The translations under genes were made by a program, and so were the position numbers. Below, piece after piece: positions 17,998 through 26,450 of a stretch of DNA of 64,000 bases. Positions within the stretch are counted from its first letter, which is position 1; each line of letters opens with the position of its first letter. The notes below the pieces were generated by a model. The model was not told the DNA's origin, made no database searches, and saw only the letters and a list, made by a program, of their open reading frames with translations. The DNA is taken from positions 7,330-71,329 of the forward strand of contig NZ_JBDIWA010000017.1 in the NCBI RefSeq assembly GCF_039794105.1, in the 5' to 3' direction. This DNA comes from Kuenenia sp039794105 (GTDB taxonomy: Bacteria; Planctomycetota; Brocadiia; Brocadiales; Brocadiaceae).

Positions 17998-18552
17998 TTA
18001 GTTATATTCATTCATACAATCTTCTATCCCCTTGTAAACCCATGTTTTCAAGGCTTTACATGCTTCCTCAAGGAATTTCGCTATTTCAACATCTTCTTCT
18101 GAAGAAAACATTGAAAGGACAAAACGGCTCGTATCATTAAATTTGGGACGTCCTATACCTATTCTCAAACGGGGGAAATCGGCAGTCCCTAAAGATGACG
18201 CAACTGATTCCAAACCACGATGCCCGCCGCAGCCACCGGCGCGCCGAATACGTAATTTGCCGAATGGGAGATCTAAATCATCACATACGACCATAATATC
18301 CCTGGGTTGACATTTGTACATATTTGCCACTTCCTGAACTGCAATGCCGCTTAAATTCATAAAGGTTTGTGGTTTTAGCAATATAATTTCTTCATGTTCC
18401 ACTTCTTTTTTACAAAACAGAGATTGAAATTTATGTTGAAACCCTCCCAATCCCAGTTGTTGGGAAAATTCATCAATTACCATAAAACCCAGGTTATGTC
18501 TCGTCCTTAAATACTTCTCGCCGGGATTTCCCAATCCAACTATCATCTTCAT
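17998..18552 (-). CDS. pth: Peptidyl-tRNA hydrolase
   Basis: Pth cleaves peptides from tRNAs that dropped off ribosomes. Motifs: MIVGLGNPG at the N-terminus, TRHNLGF with the catalytic histidine, KPQTFMNLSG and the VVCDDLDLPFGKLR strand-turn. I use ATG 18552, which has GGA 8 nt upstream; a TTG at 18556-18558 is also in frame, and ATG 18546 would give the shortest form. The gene follows rplY by about 25 bp in a very common pairing. Confidence 0.95.
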   Translation of the reverse strand: MKMIVGLGNPGEKYLRTRHNLGFMVIDEFSQQLGLGGFQHKFQSLFCKKEVEHEEIILLKPQTFMNLSGIAVQEVANMYKCQPRDIMVVCDDLDLPFGKLRIRRAGGCGGHRGLESVASSLGTADFPRLRIGIGRPKFNDTSRFVLSMFSSEEDVEIAKFLEEACKALKTWVYKGIEDCMNEYN

Positions 18553-18578
18553 CAACAAATTCCATACTACGATTTTTC

Positions 18579-19205
18579 TTAAGCGCCGGATTCTTCTTTC
18601 GGCTTTTTAGTGATTACTTCAGGTCCGGCAAGCAATTCTTCTTCTGATACCGCCTTTTCCTCCGCAGCATGATGCACAGAAACAACAACCGCTTCTGCAT
18701 CGGATAAATATTTAATACCTGCTATAGAAGGTAATTCTTTGACATGTATAGACTTACCCATTTCAAGTTCAGATACATTTATCTTAATATCCTCAGGAAC
18801 AGCCGCAGGGAAACATTCTATCTCTATATTTTTCATAGTCTGGGTTAACACACCGCCTGCTTTCACTCCAACAGCACTCCCTGTCAGTATTATTGGCACT
18901 TTTAAAGTTACCCTTTCATCCATAGAAACACGCGCAAAATCTACGTGCAATACCTTGTCTGAAAGATTATCATATTGGACATCTTTTATAAGAACAGACT
19001 CCTTTGTCCTGTCATAAGCCAGATTGATCATACGAGCACCGGCATTTAAAACACGCCCGAATTCACCGCCATCAACGCTCAAAAGCACATTATCTTCTTT
19101 GTGGCCGTAAACTACTGCAGGTATATGTCCGGTCGCCCTCAGTTTTCTCACCGCCTTAGTTCTTTTTAATGTTCTTTTTTCCGCCTTCAATTCTAAAACT
19201 TCCAT
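18579..19205 (-). CDS. rplY: 50S ribosomal protein L25/general stress protein Ctc
   Basis: This is the long (TL5/CTC) form of L25: the 5S-rRNA-binding domain is residues 1-95 (KAVRKLRATGHIPAVVYG near 17-34, LHVDFARV near 86-93) and the second beta-rich domain runs to about 185, followed by a charged tail. The usual prs-rplY-pth order is kept. Confidence 0.94.
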   Translation of the reverse strand: MEVLELKAEKRTLKRTKAVRKLRATGHIPAVVYGHKEDNVLLSVDGGEFGRVLNAGARMINLAYDRTKESVLIKDVQYDNLSDKVLHVDFARVSMDERVTLKVPIILTGSAVGVKAGGVLTQTMKNIEIECFPAAVPEDIKINVSELEMGKSIHVKELPSIAGIKYLSDAEAVVVSVHHAAEEKAVSEEELLAGPEVITKKPKEESGA

Positions 19206-19232
19206 CGTTTTACAACTCCTAAAAATAACCTA

Positions 19233-20201
19233 TTAAACAAATAAAGAGCTTACCGATTCATGATGATGTATTCTCATGATCGCATCTCCTAACAGACCTG
19301 AAATAGACAACACTTTAAACTTATCGCCAGTCGCTCTTGCTTTTTCAGAAAGCGGTATCGAATCAGTTATCACTATTTCTTTTATCGGGGCAGCTGACAA
19401 TTTTCCTATCGCTGAACCGCAAAAAACCGGATGAGTCGCTCCGACATATATATCCCTCGCACCTTTTTCTTTCAGGACATGCGCCGCTTGTGCAATAGAC
19501 CCGCCCGTTGCAATTAAATCGTCGATCATAATCACATTTTTATTTGCAACCTCTCCGATTATAAAACCTACCTCTGTCTCTTCAGGCCCTACCCGCCTTT
19601 TGTCAACGATTGCCATCTTCACACCCAAGCCCTTTGAATAATTCCTGGCGAGTTTTATACCTCCTACATCGGGAGTAACCACCACCAAATCTTCTGTCTT
19701 TAATTGTTCAAAGTATTTCATCATTACAGGAAATGCCAGAAGATGGTCTACAGGAATGTCAAAAAATCCCTGAATCTGAGCGGCATGTAAATCAAGGGTT
19801 AGAACCCTGTCCGCCCCCGCCGTCGTTATGAGATTTGCCACCAATTTTGCCGTTATTGGCACACGCCCTTCGTCTTTTCTATCCTTTCGCGCATAACCAT
19901 AATACGGCAGCACCGCAGTAATACGCGCGGCAGATGCCCGCTTTAGACAGTCTATGAATATAAGAAGTTCCGTTAAGCTTTCATTGACAGGTGCGCATGT
20001 TGGTTGAACCAAAAATACGTCTGCACCCCGAACATCCTCATTGACCTTCAGGTCAATTTCGCCATCGGGAAAACGGCCAACGTAGGCATTCCCCAGATTG
20101 ATCGAAAGGTGTTCGCAAATTTTTCTTGCCAAATCAGGATTTGCATTTCCGGAAAAAATTTTCAAATGATCTAACTCTTCTATCCTTCTCTTTTTGTCCA
20201 T
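19233..20201 (-). CDS. prs: Ribose-phosphate pyrophosphokinase
   Basis: Prs makes PRPP from ribose 5-phosphate and ATP for nucleotide, His and Trp synthesis. The 322-residue protein has GRFPDGE (42-48), the catalytic flexible loop YYGYARKDRKD (100-110), LDLHAAQIQGFF (136-147) and the PRPP-binding motif VIMIDDLIATGGS (223-235). It sits between glmU and rplY, as in many bacteria. Confidence 0.97.
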   Translation of the reverse strand: MDKKRRIEELDHLKIFSGNANPDLARKICEHLSINLGNAYVGRFPDGEIDLKVNEDVRGADVFLVQPTCAPVNESLTELLIFIDCLKRASAARITAVLPYYGYARKDRKDEGRVPITAKLVANLITTAGADRVLTLDLHAAQIQGFFDIPVDHLLAFPVMMKYFEQLKTEDLVVVTPDVGGIKLARNYSKGLGVKMAIVDKRRVGPEETEVGFIIGEVANKNVIMIDDLIATGGSIAQAAHVLKEKGARDIYVGATHPVFCGSAIGKLSAAPIKEIVITDSIPLSEKARATGDKFKVLSISGLLGDAIMRIHHHESVSSLFV

Positions 20202-20210
20202 TTCTCTACC

Positions 20211-21182
20211 TTAAAAAACTTGTTTTCCATTCCTCTCACTGCTTTTTACCTCTGTACCATCGCTCACTTTCGTGCCAGATTCCAAATATGCAAATGGTCC
20301 TATACGACAATACCGGCCAATAACTACATTTTTGCTTATATAAGAAAAGGGGTAAATTTTCGTTCCCGCCCCAATTTCTACATTATTTTCAACAAATGTG
20401 CTTCCTGTGTCTACTATAGTTACCCCGCTCTCCATAAAACCCTGCAGAATATCATCACGCCTTATTTTGTTAACGATTGCCAATTCTTGCTGGGTATTTA
20501 TTCCTAACACCTCAACAGCGTCATCCGCCACAATTCCCTCTATTTTTTTCCCCTTATTGTGCAATAGTGAAATGATGTCGGTTAGATAAAACTCCCCTTT
20601 TTTATTGTGTGGCTGAATCTCACTCAATCCTTCAAGGAGGGCTTTCGTTTTAAATGCATATATTCCCGCGTTGATTTCATTAATTGCTAATACATCACCG
20701 TCGGCTTCACTTTCTTCTATAATTTTCGCTATACTACCATTTTTATCCCTATATATCCGCCCATACCCTTTTGGTTTTTCCAGGCGTGCGGTTAATAATA
20801 CAACATCAGCCGCAGTTTCATTATTTATGCTTATCAGCCTTTTCAGTGTCCGGGGTTTAATAAGAGGTGCATCGCCATTTAAAATTAAAACGATATCCGC
20901 AGAACTATTAATTCTCTCTTTTACCGCAACAACGGCATGTGCTGTTCCTAATTGTTCCCGTTGTTCTACTATTTCAACAGGTAATCCCTCTAAACTTTCT
21001 CCTACTTCTTCTTTTTTGTCACCCACTACTATGATTATCCGGGGAATTTCAGCCTTTTGCACAGAACAAATAACACATTCAAGAAGGGTGCTGCCGCATA
21101 CTTCATGCAAAACCTTTGGCAATGGTGAACGCATTCGAGTACCCTTGCCCGCAGCCAAAATAACTGCCGCAATCTTTTTCAT
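20211..21182 (-). CDS. glmU: GlmU-type N-acetylglucosamine-1-phosphate uridylyltransferase, truncated acetyltransferase domain
   Basis: The product (323 residues from ATG 21182) has the full pyrophosphorylase domain: the nucleotide loop LAAGKGTRM with K of PLPKVLHE, QLGTAHAV, NGDAPLI and EINAGIYAF. It should form UDP-GlcNAc from GlcNAc-1-P and UTP. Bifunctional GlmU proteins have about 450 residues; here only the first few left-handed beta-helix coils follow (NNVEIGAGTKIYPFSYI onward) and the protein ends after about 70 residues, before the acetyltransferase active site. The organism would need a separate glucosamine-1-phosphate acetyltransferase, or this is a monofunctional homologue. A GTG at 21200 gives six more residues but has no ribosome site. 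Confidence 0.88.
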   Translation of the reverse strand: MKKIAAVILAAGKGTRMRSPLPKVLHEVCGSTLLECVICSVQKAEIPRIIIVVGDKKEEVGESLEGLPVEIVEQREQLGTAHAVVAVKERINSSADIVLILNGDAPLIKPRTLKRLISINNETAADVVLLTARLEKPKGYGRIYRDKNGSIAKIIEESEADGDVLAINEINAGIYAFKTKALLEGLSEIQPHNKKGEFYLTDIISLLHNKGKKIEGIVADDAVEVLGINTQQELAIVNKIRRDDILQGFMESGVTIVDTGSTFVENNVEIGAGTKIYPFSYISKNVVIGRYCRIGPFAYLESGTKVSDGTEVKSSERNGKQVF

Positions 21183-21245
21183 CTTTGTATTGCAATACAC
21201 AAAATCATAAAACTACTGCAACTTACCCATTCCCTAAAAATAGAA

Positions 21246-21319
21246 TGGCTACCCGGGGAGGACTCGAACCTCCAATGAGAGAACCAAAATCTCTAGTGTT
21301 ACCATTACACCACCGGGTA
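21246..21319 (-). tRNA. tRNA-Gln (anticodon TTG)
   Basis: The 74-nt gene folds as a full cloverleaf: acceptor TACCCGG with CCGGGTA, D arm GTG/CAC, anticodon stem AGAGA/TCTCT around the loop TTTTGGT (anticodon TTG), and T arm GGAGG/CCTCC with loop TTCGAGT. Discriminator G and an encoded CCA follow. The U1-A72 first pair is typical of glutamine tRNAs. It lies between ilvD and glmU on the same strand. Confidence 0.96.
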
Positions 21320-21382
21320 GCATTCTGCTCTATTATTTTTTATACAATGATACTATGGGATCGCACATCGCGTTATACTGCA

Positions 21383-23053
21383 CTATTCCGCCGTTAACAC
21401 AGCGCCTTTATCCGCCGATGTAACACATTTTGCATACCGGGACAACACCCCATGTGTTATTTTTGGTTTTGGCGGTTTCCATGCTTCCTTTCTACGGGTA
21501 AGAATTTCTTTCGAAACATTCAAATTTAATGTGCGACCTGGAATATCTATCGTTATTTCATCGCCATCCTCCACCAAGGCAATGGGACCCCCAACCATCG
21601 CTTCAGGCGATACATGCCCAACACAAGGCCCCTGTGTCCCCCCGGAAAAACGCCCATCCGTAATTAAAGCGACGGACTCTCCTAACCCAAGTCCCACAAT
21701 CGCCGCCGTAGGAGACAACATCTCTCTCATCCCAGGCCCTCCGCGCGGACCCTCATATCGTATCACCACCACCATGCCTTTGCTAATCATGGAATCCATA
21801 ATTGCATTCATTGCAGCCTCTTCGCTATTGAAAACCTTTGCCTTCCCAGTAAACTGCATCATGTTTTCAGATACGGCACTCTGCTTTATCACAGCACCAT
21901 CGGGAGATAAATTACCGTATAAAACCGCTATCCCACCTTCTTTATGATATGCGGTGTCCTTTGACCTTATCACCTCGCCATCGTTAATTATGGCGGATTT
22001 CGCTATCTCTTTTGTATTAAACCCGCTTACGGTAATACAATCGTGCAGGTCATCCTGTAATCGATTCATTACGGCAGGAATGCCGCCCGCATAATATAAA
22101 TCTTCCAGCAAATATTCTCCGCCAGGCTGCAAACTTGTGATATGAGGCGTTCTTGCGCTGATTTCGTCAAATAACTTCAAATTAAGTTCCACGCCAGCCT
22201 CGTTTGCAATCGCGGGAATATGCAAACAGGAATTTGTTGACCCGCCAAGAGCCATATCTACCATGATCGCATTTTCAAACGATTTACGCGTCATAATCTT
22301 TCTAGAAGTAATATCTTTTCTTACAAGATCTACCACCCGTTGGCCACTTTTATAGGCAATACGTTCCTTCTCCGCCGAAATTGCAAGAGTAGCGGCGCAT
22401 CTTGGCAGAGACATACCTAACGCCTCCGATACACATGCCATGGTGTTGGCCGTATATAGCCCCTGACATGACCCGGCTCCGGGACAAGCATCCATCTCTA
22501 AACACGACAATTCTTTATCGTCAATTTCACCTTTACGTCTTCTCCCTACCGCTTCAAAGGTATCTTTCACCAAGGACAACTTTTGCTTTCCATAACGTCC
22601 GGAAATCATAGGGCCAGCAGTAACAACAATCCCGGGGATATCCAATCTTGCGCAGGCCATTAACATTCCCGGCGTTATTTTGTCGCAATTTGTAAGCATC
22701 ACCAACCCATCCAGACAGTGAGCGCTTACCACACACTCTATCATATCTGCAATCAGGTCCCTTGACGCAAGAGAATAATGCATGCCACTATGCCCCATTG
22801 CAATGCCGTCACAGATACCCGGTATACCAAAAACAAAGCTTACCCCTCCTCCCGCATGGACGCCTTTTTCAATAGCCCTCTCCAGCGGACGCATATGAAC
22901 ATGTCCGGGAATAAGGTCGGTAAAACTGCTCGCTATTCCAATGAACGGTTTATCTAAATCCTCTTTGCTTAAACCAGTTGCGTATAAAAGTGCCCGTGCA
23001 GGAACACGCTCAAGACCTTTCGTAATTTTATCGCTTCTCAATTCCATCGTCAT
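21383..23053 (-). CDS. ilvD: Dihydroxy-acid dehydratase
   Basis: IlvD makes the 2-keto acid precursors of Val, Leu and Ile and carries an Fe-S cluster. The 556-residue protein shows cluster and Mg ligands in NCDKITPGM and CPGAGSCQGLYTANTM, ALGGSTNSCLHIPAIA and the C-terminal GRFSGGTQGPCVGHVSPEA motif. Translation may start at the first ATG or at the one two codons later, which has GGA 6 nt upstream. A consensus promoter lies 47 bp upstream (23100-23127). With leuB at 26.4 kb it makes two branched-chain amino acid genes in this region, not in one operon. Confidence 0.96.
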   Translation of the reverse strand: MTMELRSDKITKGLERVPARALLYATGLSKEDLDKPFIGIASSFTDLIPGHVHMRPLERAIEKGVHAGGGVSFVFGIPGICDGIAMGHSGMHYSLASRDLIADMIECVVSAHCLDGLVMLTNCDKITPGMLMACARLDIPGIVVTAGPMISGRYGKQKLSLVKDTFEAVGRRRKGEIDDKELSCLEMDACPGAGSCQGLYTANTMACVSEALGMSLPRCAATLAISAEKERIAYKSGQRVVDLVRKDITSRKIMTRKSFENAIMVDMALGGSTNSCLHIPAIANEAGVELNLKLFDEISARTPHITSLQPGGEYLLEDLYYAGGIPAVMNRLQDDLHDCITVSGFNTKEIAKSAIINDGEVIRSKDTAYHKEGGIAVLYGNLSPDGAVIKQSAVSENMMQFTGKAKVFNSEEAAMNAIMDSMISKGMVVVIRYEGPRGGPGMREMLSPTAAIVGLGLGESVALITDGRFSGGTQGPCVGHVSPEAMVGGPIALVEDGDEITIDIPGRTLNLNVSKEILTRRKEAWKPPKPKITHGVLSRYAKCVTSADKGAVLTAE

Positions 23054-23099
23054 TCCAATCTATGTAAACCTTAATCTGCCTATATTATTGTGAATTTTC

Positions 23100-23127
23100 A
23101 TTATAGCGAAAAGCTTACTATTGTCAA
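23100..23127 (-). promoter_or_regulatory. Sigma-70 promoter of ilvD
   Basis: On the minus strand TTGACA (23122-23127) and TATAAT (23100-23105) are separated by 16 bp, both perfect consensus hexamers, ending about 47 bp before the ilvD start. Confidence 0.82.
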
Positions 23128-23256
23128 ATCAAAACTGCCTTATGCTTTGGCAGTATAATTAGCCACAAACCAAAAATAATATGGCGATTCCCCTTCTTTT
23201 AGATCAACTATTTTAATAATAATCACCCTAATATATTTCCACAACTGGATTTTCGC

Positions 23257-23437
23257 TTGACTTCCCTATAACACCACGTTTAAACTTTTGAGCGGCAATA
23301 ATGTTTATTCCGTATATATTTTAAGATTAGGCGTTTAGCGCCGTATAGGTAGCCGAAGAAAATGTCTCACACAACTAGCCGGATAAACATTCATCTCATT
23401 ACTAATTATTAATCCCTGGAAATTCGAGGAGCATTTT
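23257..23437 (+). other. Structured leader upstream of the DedA-family gene
   Basis: This is the gene-side part of the 384 bp gap between ilvD and the DedA-type gene. It has AATGTTTATTCCG (23300-23312) matched by CCGGATAAACATT (23379-23391), a long inverted repeat enclosing a GGCG-TTTAG-CGCC hairpin (23330-23342). A weak promoter-like TTGACT (23257) lies upstream. The pairing suggests a folded 5' leader. It does not match any riboswitch consensus that I know. Confidence 0.4.
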
Positions 23438-24067
23438 ATGGACCATACTGAGCAATTGCAAATATCACAGATAAAAAGGGCAGGGTTGCATAGAAGACTG
23501 TATGACTGGACTCTACATTGGGCACATACCCCCTATGGTTCCATTGCCTTATTTACACTGGCGTTTTGTGAATCGTCTTTCTTTCCCATCCCCCCGGATG
23601 TACTCTTAATGGCACTTGCATTCTCAATCGCAAGAAAATCCTTTAAATATGCCGCCATTTGTTCCGCAGGGTCCATATTGGGCGGTGGTTTTGGATATTT
23701 TATCGGCTTCGGGTTGTTTGATTTTGTTGGAGTACCAATCCTCACCACCCTTGGGCTTATGGAAAAGTTTGATTATGTAAAAGAACAATACAACACCAAC
23801 GCCTTTTCCGCCGTTGCCATTGCGGGGTTTACCCCAATCCCGTACAAAGTCTTTACAATTGCAGCCGGGGCTTGCAAAATTAATTTGTGGACATTTTTCA
23901 TTGCGTCAGCAATCAGCCGGTCGGGAAGATTCTTCATAGTTGCCGCTCTCATTTGTATTTTTGGGCCAAAGATAAAACATTTTATAGAAAAATATTTTAA
24001 TATTATCTCCATTGCCTTTGTCGTATTGATAGTAGCCGGTTTTTTTGTCATCAAATTACTTAAATAA
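23438..24067 (+). CDS. DedA/VTT-family inner membrane protein (YqaA type)
   Basis: A 209-residue polytopic membrane protein. The motif ESSFFPIPPDVLLMALAF (about 45-62) and the later GFTPIPYKVFTIAAG (about 125-139) with the conserved proline-rich re-entrant segments identify the SNARE-associated/VTT (DedA) superfamily, YqaA branch. Characterised members help recycle undecaprenyl phosphate or phospholipids across the membrane; the substrate here is unknown. GAGGAG lies before the ATG. The end overlaps the possible upstream extension of the next gene but not its likely start. Confidence 0.87.
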   Translation: MDHTEQLQISQIKRAGLHRRLYDWTLHWAHTPYGSIALFTLAFCESSFFPIPPDVLLMALAFSIARKSFKYAAICSAGSILGGGFGYFIGFGLFDFVGVPILTTLGLMEKFDYVKEQYNTNAFSAVAIAGFTPIPYKVFTIAAGACKINLWTFFIASAISRSGRFFIVAALICIFGPKIKHFIEKYFNIISIAFVVLIVAGFFVIKLLK

Positions 24068-24077
24068 GGAAAGTACC

Positions 24078-25676
24078 ATGAAACACACAATGGTTATATT
24101 CACATTTTTCATATTTACCTTAATATCTTCCTTTTCCTTACTGCTTGCGGAAACGGAACCACCTCAGACATGGGAGTCACAAGTCGCAGGGAAGTTTTAC
24201 CCCGGCAATGAAGCGGCATTAAAAGACCAAATAAATGAATTTCTAAAGGAGGTTTCCAGTCAAAAGTCAAATGGAAGACCCCTTGCAATCATATCCCCCC
24301 ATGCTGGATATGTTTATTCCGGACAAGTCGCAGCCTATGGTTATAGCGCTATAAAGGGACATGGATTTAAGAGGGTGATTGTACTTTCCCCTTCCCACAG
24401 TGGGAGGAGATACCGGGGCGCCTCAATATTAAAAGCAGACAGCTATAAAACACCTTTAGGGAAAATTTCTATTGACCAGAAAGCATGTGATTATTTGCTT
24501 AACACCTCTTTCACCGCAGAATCAAAAAATAAACGCAACAGCAGCCCTCTGAAGCTATTCGGAGATTATGACGGCGCATACAAGGGAGAACATTCTTTAG
24601 AAACGCAACTACCCTTCCTGCAAATGACCTTGGGGGATTTTAATCTGGTACCCATCATGATTGGCATATTGGTCGATAATGATTTTGACAAAGTTGCAGA
24701 AGCCATTCGGCCATTGCTGGACGACAAAACACTGCTCGTCGTCAGTTCTGATTTTACCCATTACGGCGATGCGTACCGATATGTACCATTCAGAGAAAAT
24801 GTGGAAGAAAACATAAAGATTCTTGACTATGGCGCTTTTGAAAAGATTCTTAATAAAGATTTTGGCGGACTCAGGGAATATAGAAAACAAACGGGAATAA
24901 ATGCCTGTGGAATATTGCCTATTTCAATTCTTTTAAAACTACTGCCCGATAGTGCAAAAGGACACATTCTTCATTACGATACGTCAGGGCATCAGACAAA
25001 TAATTTCGTCTATTCCGTTAGCTACGCATCCATTCTTTTCACAAAAGACGCAGAAATCAAATCAGGCGAATATCACCCGCAAGAAGAACCACAAACGGAA
25101 GGGCAATCCATTTGTCTTTCAGAAAAAGAAAAGAAAACACTCTTATCGCTTGCCAGAAACACTTTGGAAACGTATGCAAATACAGGCGCTTCTCCTGAAA
25201 TTGATTTGCAGCTTTTCACACAAACGCCAAGGCTTTTCGAAAAATATGGCGTGTTTGTAACATTAAAAAAACAGGGGCAATTGCGCGGGTGCATTGGGTA
25301 TATCCTTCCCAAAACCCCCCTTTACCAGGAGGTAGTTGAAAATACCATCAACTCCTCTGCAAAAGACAATAGATTTCTGCCGGTAACCCATGAAGAAATT
25401 AATGACATTGATATAGAAATTTCCGTTTTGAGTCAGCCAAGAAAAATAAACGGCCCCGAAGGGTTTACCGTTGGACAGGAAGGCATAGTAATTCGCAAAG
25501 GATATGCAAACGCAGTATTTCTTCCACACGTTGCCGCTGAACAGGGATGGGACAAAACGGAAACCCTTCAACATCTCTGCAAAAAAGCCGGATTACCCAT
25601 AAATGCCTGGAGAGACAACAATATGGAGTTCTTTGTTTTCACTGCAGACATATTTCACGAGGCAATGGGAATTTAA
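24078..25676 (+). CDS. Exported Memo (AmmeMemoRadiSam B) - AMMECR1 (A) fusion protein
   Basis: The start is ATG 24078 with AAGGAAA upstream (a longer frame from 24045 overlaps the upstream gene). The first 24 residues are a signal-peptide-like hydrophobic stretch ending LLLAE, so the protein is probably exported or membrane-anchored. Residues about 35-310 are the Memo domain, with ISPHAGYVYSG (His75 region), LSPSHSGRRY, GEHSLETQLPF and SSDFTHYG; Memo belongs to the class of extradiol-dioxygenase-like folds. After a linker, residues about 345-530 are an AMMECR1 domain with LRGCIGYI. The two are normally separate genes accompanied by a radical SAM enzyme, none of which is adjacent here. Biochemical function is unknown. 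It is followed by a second AMMECR1 gene. Confidence 0.87.
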   Translation: MKHTMVIFTFFIFTLISSFSLLLAETEPPQTWESQVAGKFYPGNEAALKDQINEFLKEVSSQKSNGRPLAIISPHAGYVYSGQVAAYGYSAIKGHGFKRVIVLSPSHSGRRYRGASILKADSYKTPLGKISIDQKACDYLLNTSFTAESKNKRNSSPLKLFGDYDGAYKGEHSLETQLPFLQMTLGDFNLVPIMIGILVDNDFDKVAEAIRPLLDDKTLLVVSSDFTHYGDAYRYVPFRENVEENIKILDYGAFEKILNKDFGGLREYRKQTGINACGILPISILLKLLPDSAKGHILHYDTSGHQTNNFVYSVSYASILFTKDAEIKSGEYHPQEEPQTEGQSICLSEKEKKTLLSLARNTLETYANTGASPEIDLQLFTQTPRLFEKYGVFVTLKKQGQLRGCIGYILPKTPLYQEVVENTINSSAKDNRFLPVTHEEINDIDIEISVLSQPRKINGPEGFTVGQEGIVIRKGYANAVFLPHVAAEQGWDKTETLQHLCKKAGLPINAWRDNNMEFFVFTADIFHEAMGI

Positions 25677-25755
25677 AATAGTTTGCCTGCAGTTTCTGCC
25701 CAAAACGTATTGAGGCTTCCTTATTAAACAAATTTTTCTCTACCGGAGTGTATCA

Positions 25756-26307
25756 TTGGAAGAAACTGCAAAAAAAATACTCTTGGAAATTGCCAGAAAA
25801 AGCGTCGCGTCCGCGGTAAAAAAAGAACCTGCCCCGGACTTTTCCTATGACCATCCTGATATCCAGGCAAAACAGGGGGTTTTTGCCACGATAAAAAACC
25901 GGGGGAAGCTTCGTGGCTGCATTGGCCGGTTTGTATCTGATATTCCACTCTACAAGCTTGTTTCTGAGGTGGCAATTTCCTCAGCGACGGAAGATTCACG
26001 TTTTTTCGACAATCCGGTCACCCCGTCTGAACTTGACCAACTTAGCATTGAACTCTCCATCCTATCTCCGCTAAAACGTATCACAGACCCGTTTGATTTT
26101 GAATTAGGGAAACATGGCATATACGTCAAAAAAGGCTTTCAATCAGGATGTTTTCTTCCCCAGGTGGCAACTGAAACCGGATGGAGCAAAGAAGAATTCC
26201 TTTCCCACTGTTGCTCCGGCAAGGCGGGTTTGCCCAAAGAAGCCTGGAAACACAGAGACATCGAAATGTATACCTTTACCGTTGAAATAATCAAAGATGA
26301 CCGATAA
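25756..26307 (+). CDS. AMMECR1-domain protein (AmmeMemoRadiSam A)
   Basis: A 183-residue stand-alone AMMECR1 domain, similar along its length to the C-terminal half of the preceding fusion: LRGCIGRFVSDIPLYKLV, ATEDSRFF, SIELSILSPL, VKKGFQSGCFLPQVATETGW. It has no signal peptide, so it is probably cytoplasmic while its paralogue is exported. The start is TTG 25756 with GGAG 8 nt before it. The stop is followed directly by a MITE-like repeat. Function unknown. Confidence 0.88.
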   Translation: MEETAKKILLEIARKSVASAVKKEPAPDFSYDHPDIQAKQGVFATIKNRGKLRGCIGRFVSDIPLYKLVSEVAISSATEDSRFFDNPVTPSELDQLSIELSILSPLKRITDPFDFELGKHGIYVKKGFQSGCFLPQVATETGWSKEEFLSHCCSGKAGLPKEAWKHRDIEMYTFTVEIIKDDR

Positions 26308-26308
26308 A

Positions 26309-26404
26309 GCAGGGGCGAAGCATTTGCATGTTTGGGCATGAACGCATGTATGCCAGTTATTGCAAATGCTTCGCCCCTACGATTTCAAAAAACTAAACTG
26401 TTAC
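26309..26404. repeat. MITE-like element, 5' end lost
   Basis: It has the inverted boxes AGGGGCGAAGCATTTGCA (26311-26328) and TGCAAATGCTTCGCCCCT around a 35-nt spacer, and the right terminal repeat TTTCAAAAAACTAAACTGTTAC. The core matches the complete copy at 53.5 kb nearly base for base. It begins one base after the AMMECR1 stop. Confidence 0.8.
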
Positions 26405-26450
26405 ATTTTAACTATTAATTGCTGATGACATGAGAGATGGAGATTGATAA

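Noticed and set aside
18553..18558. TTG start of pth two codons upstream
   Set aside because: The ATG at 18552 has a better spaced GGA and fits the family N-terminus; kept as an alternative only.
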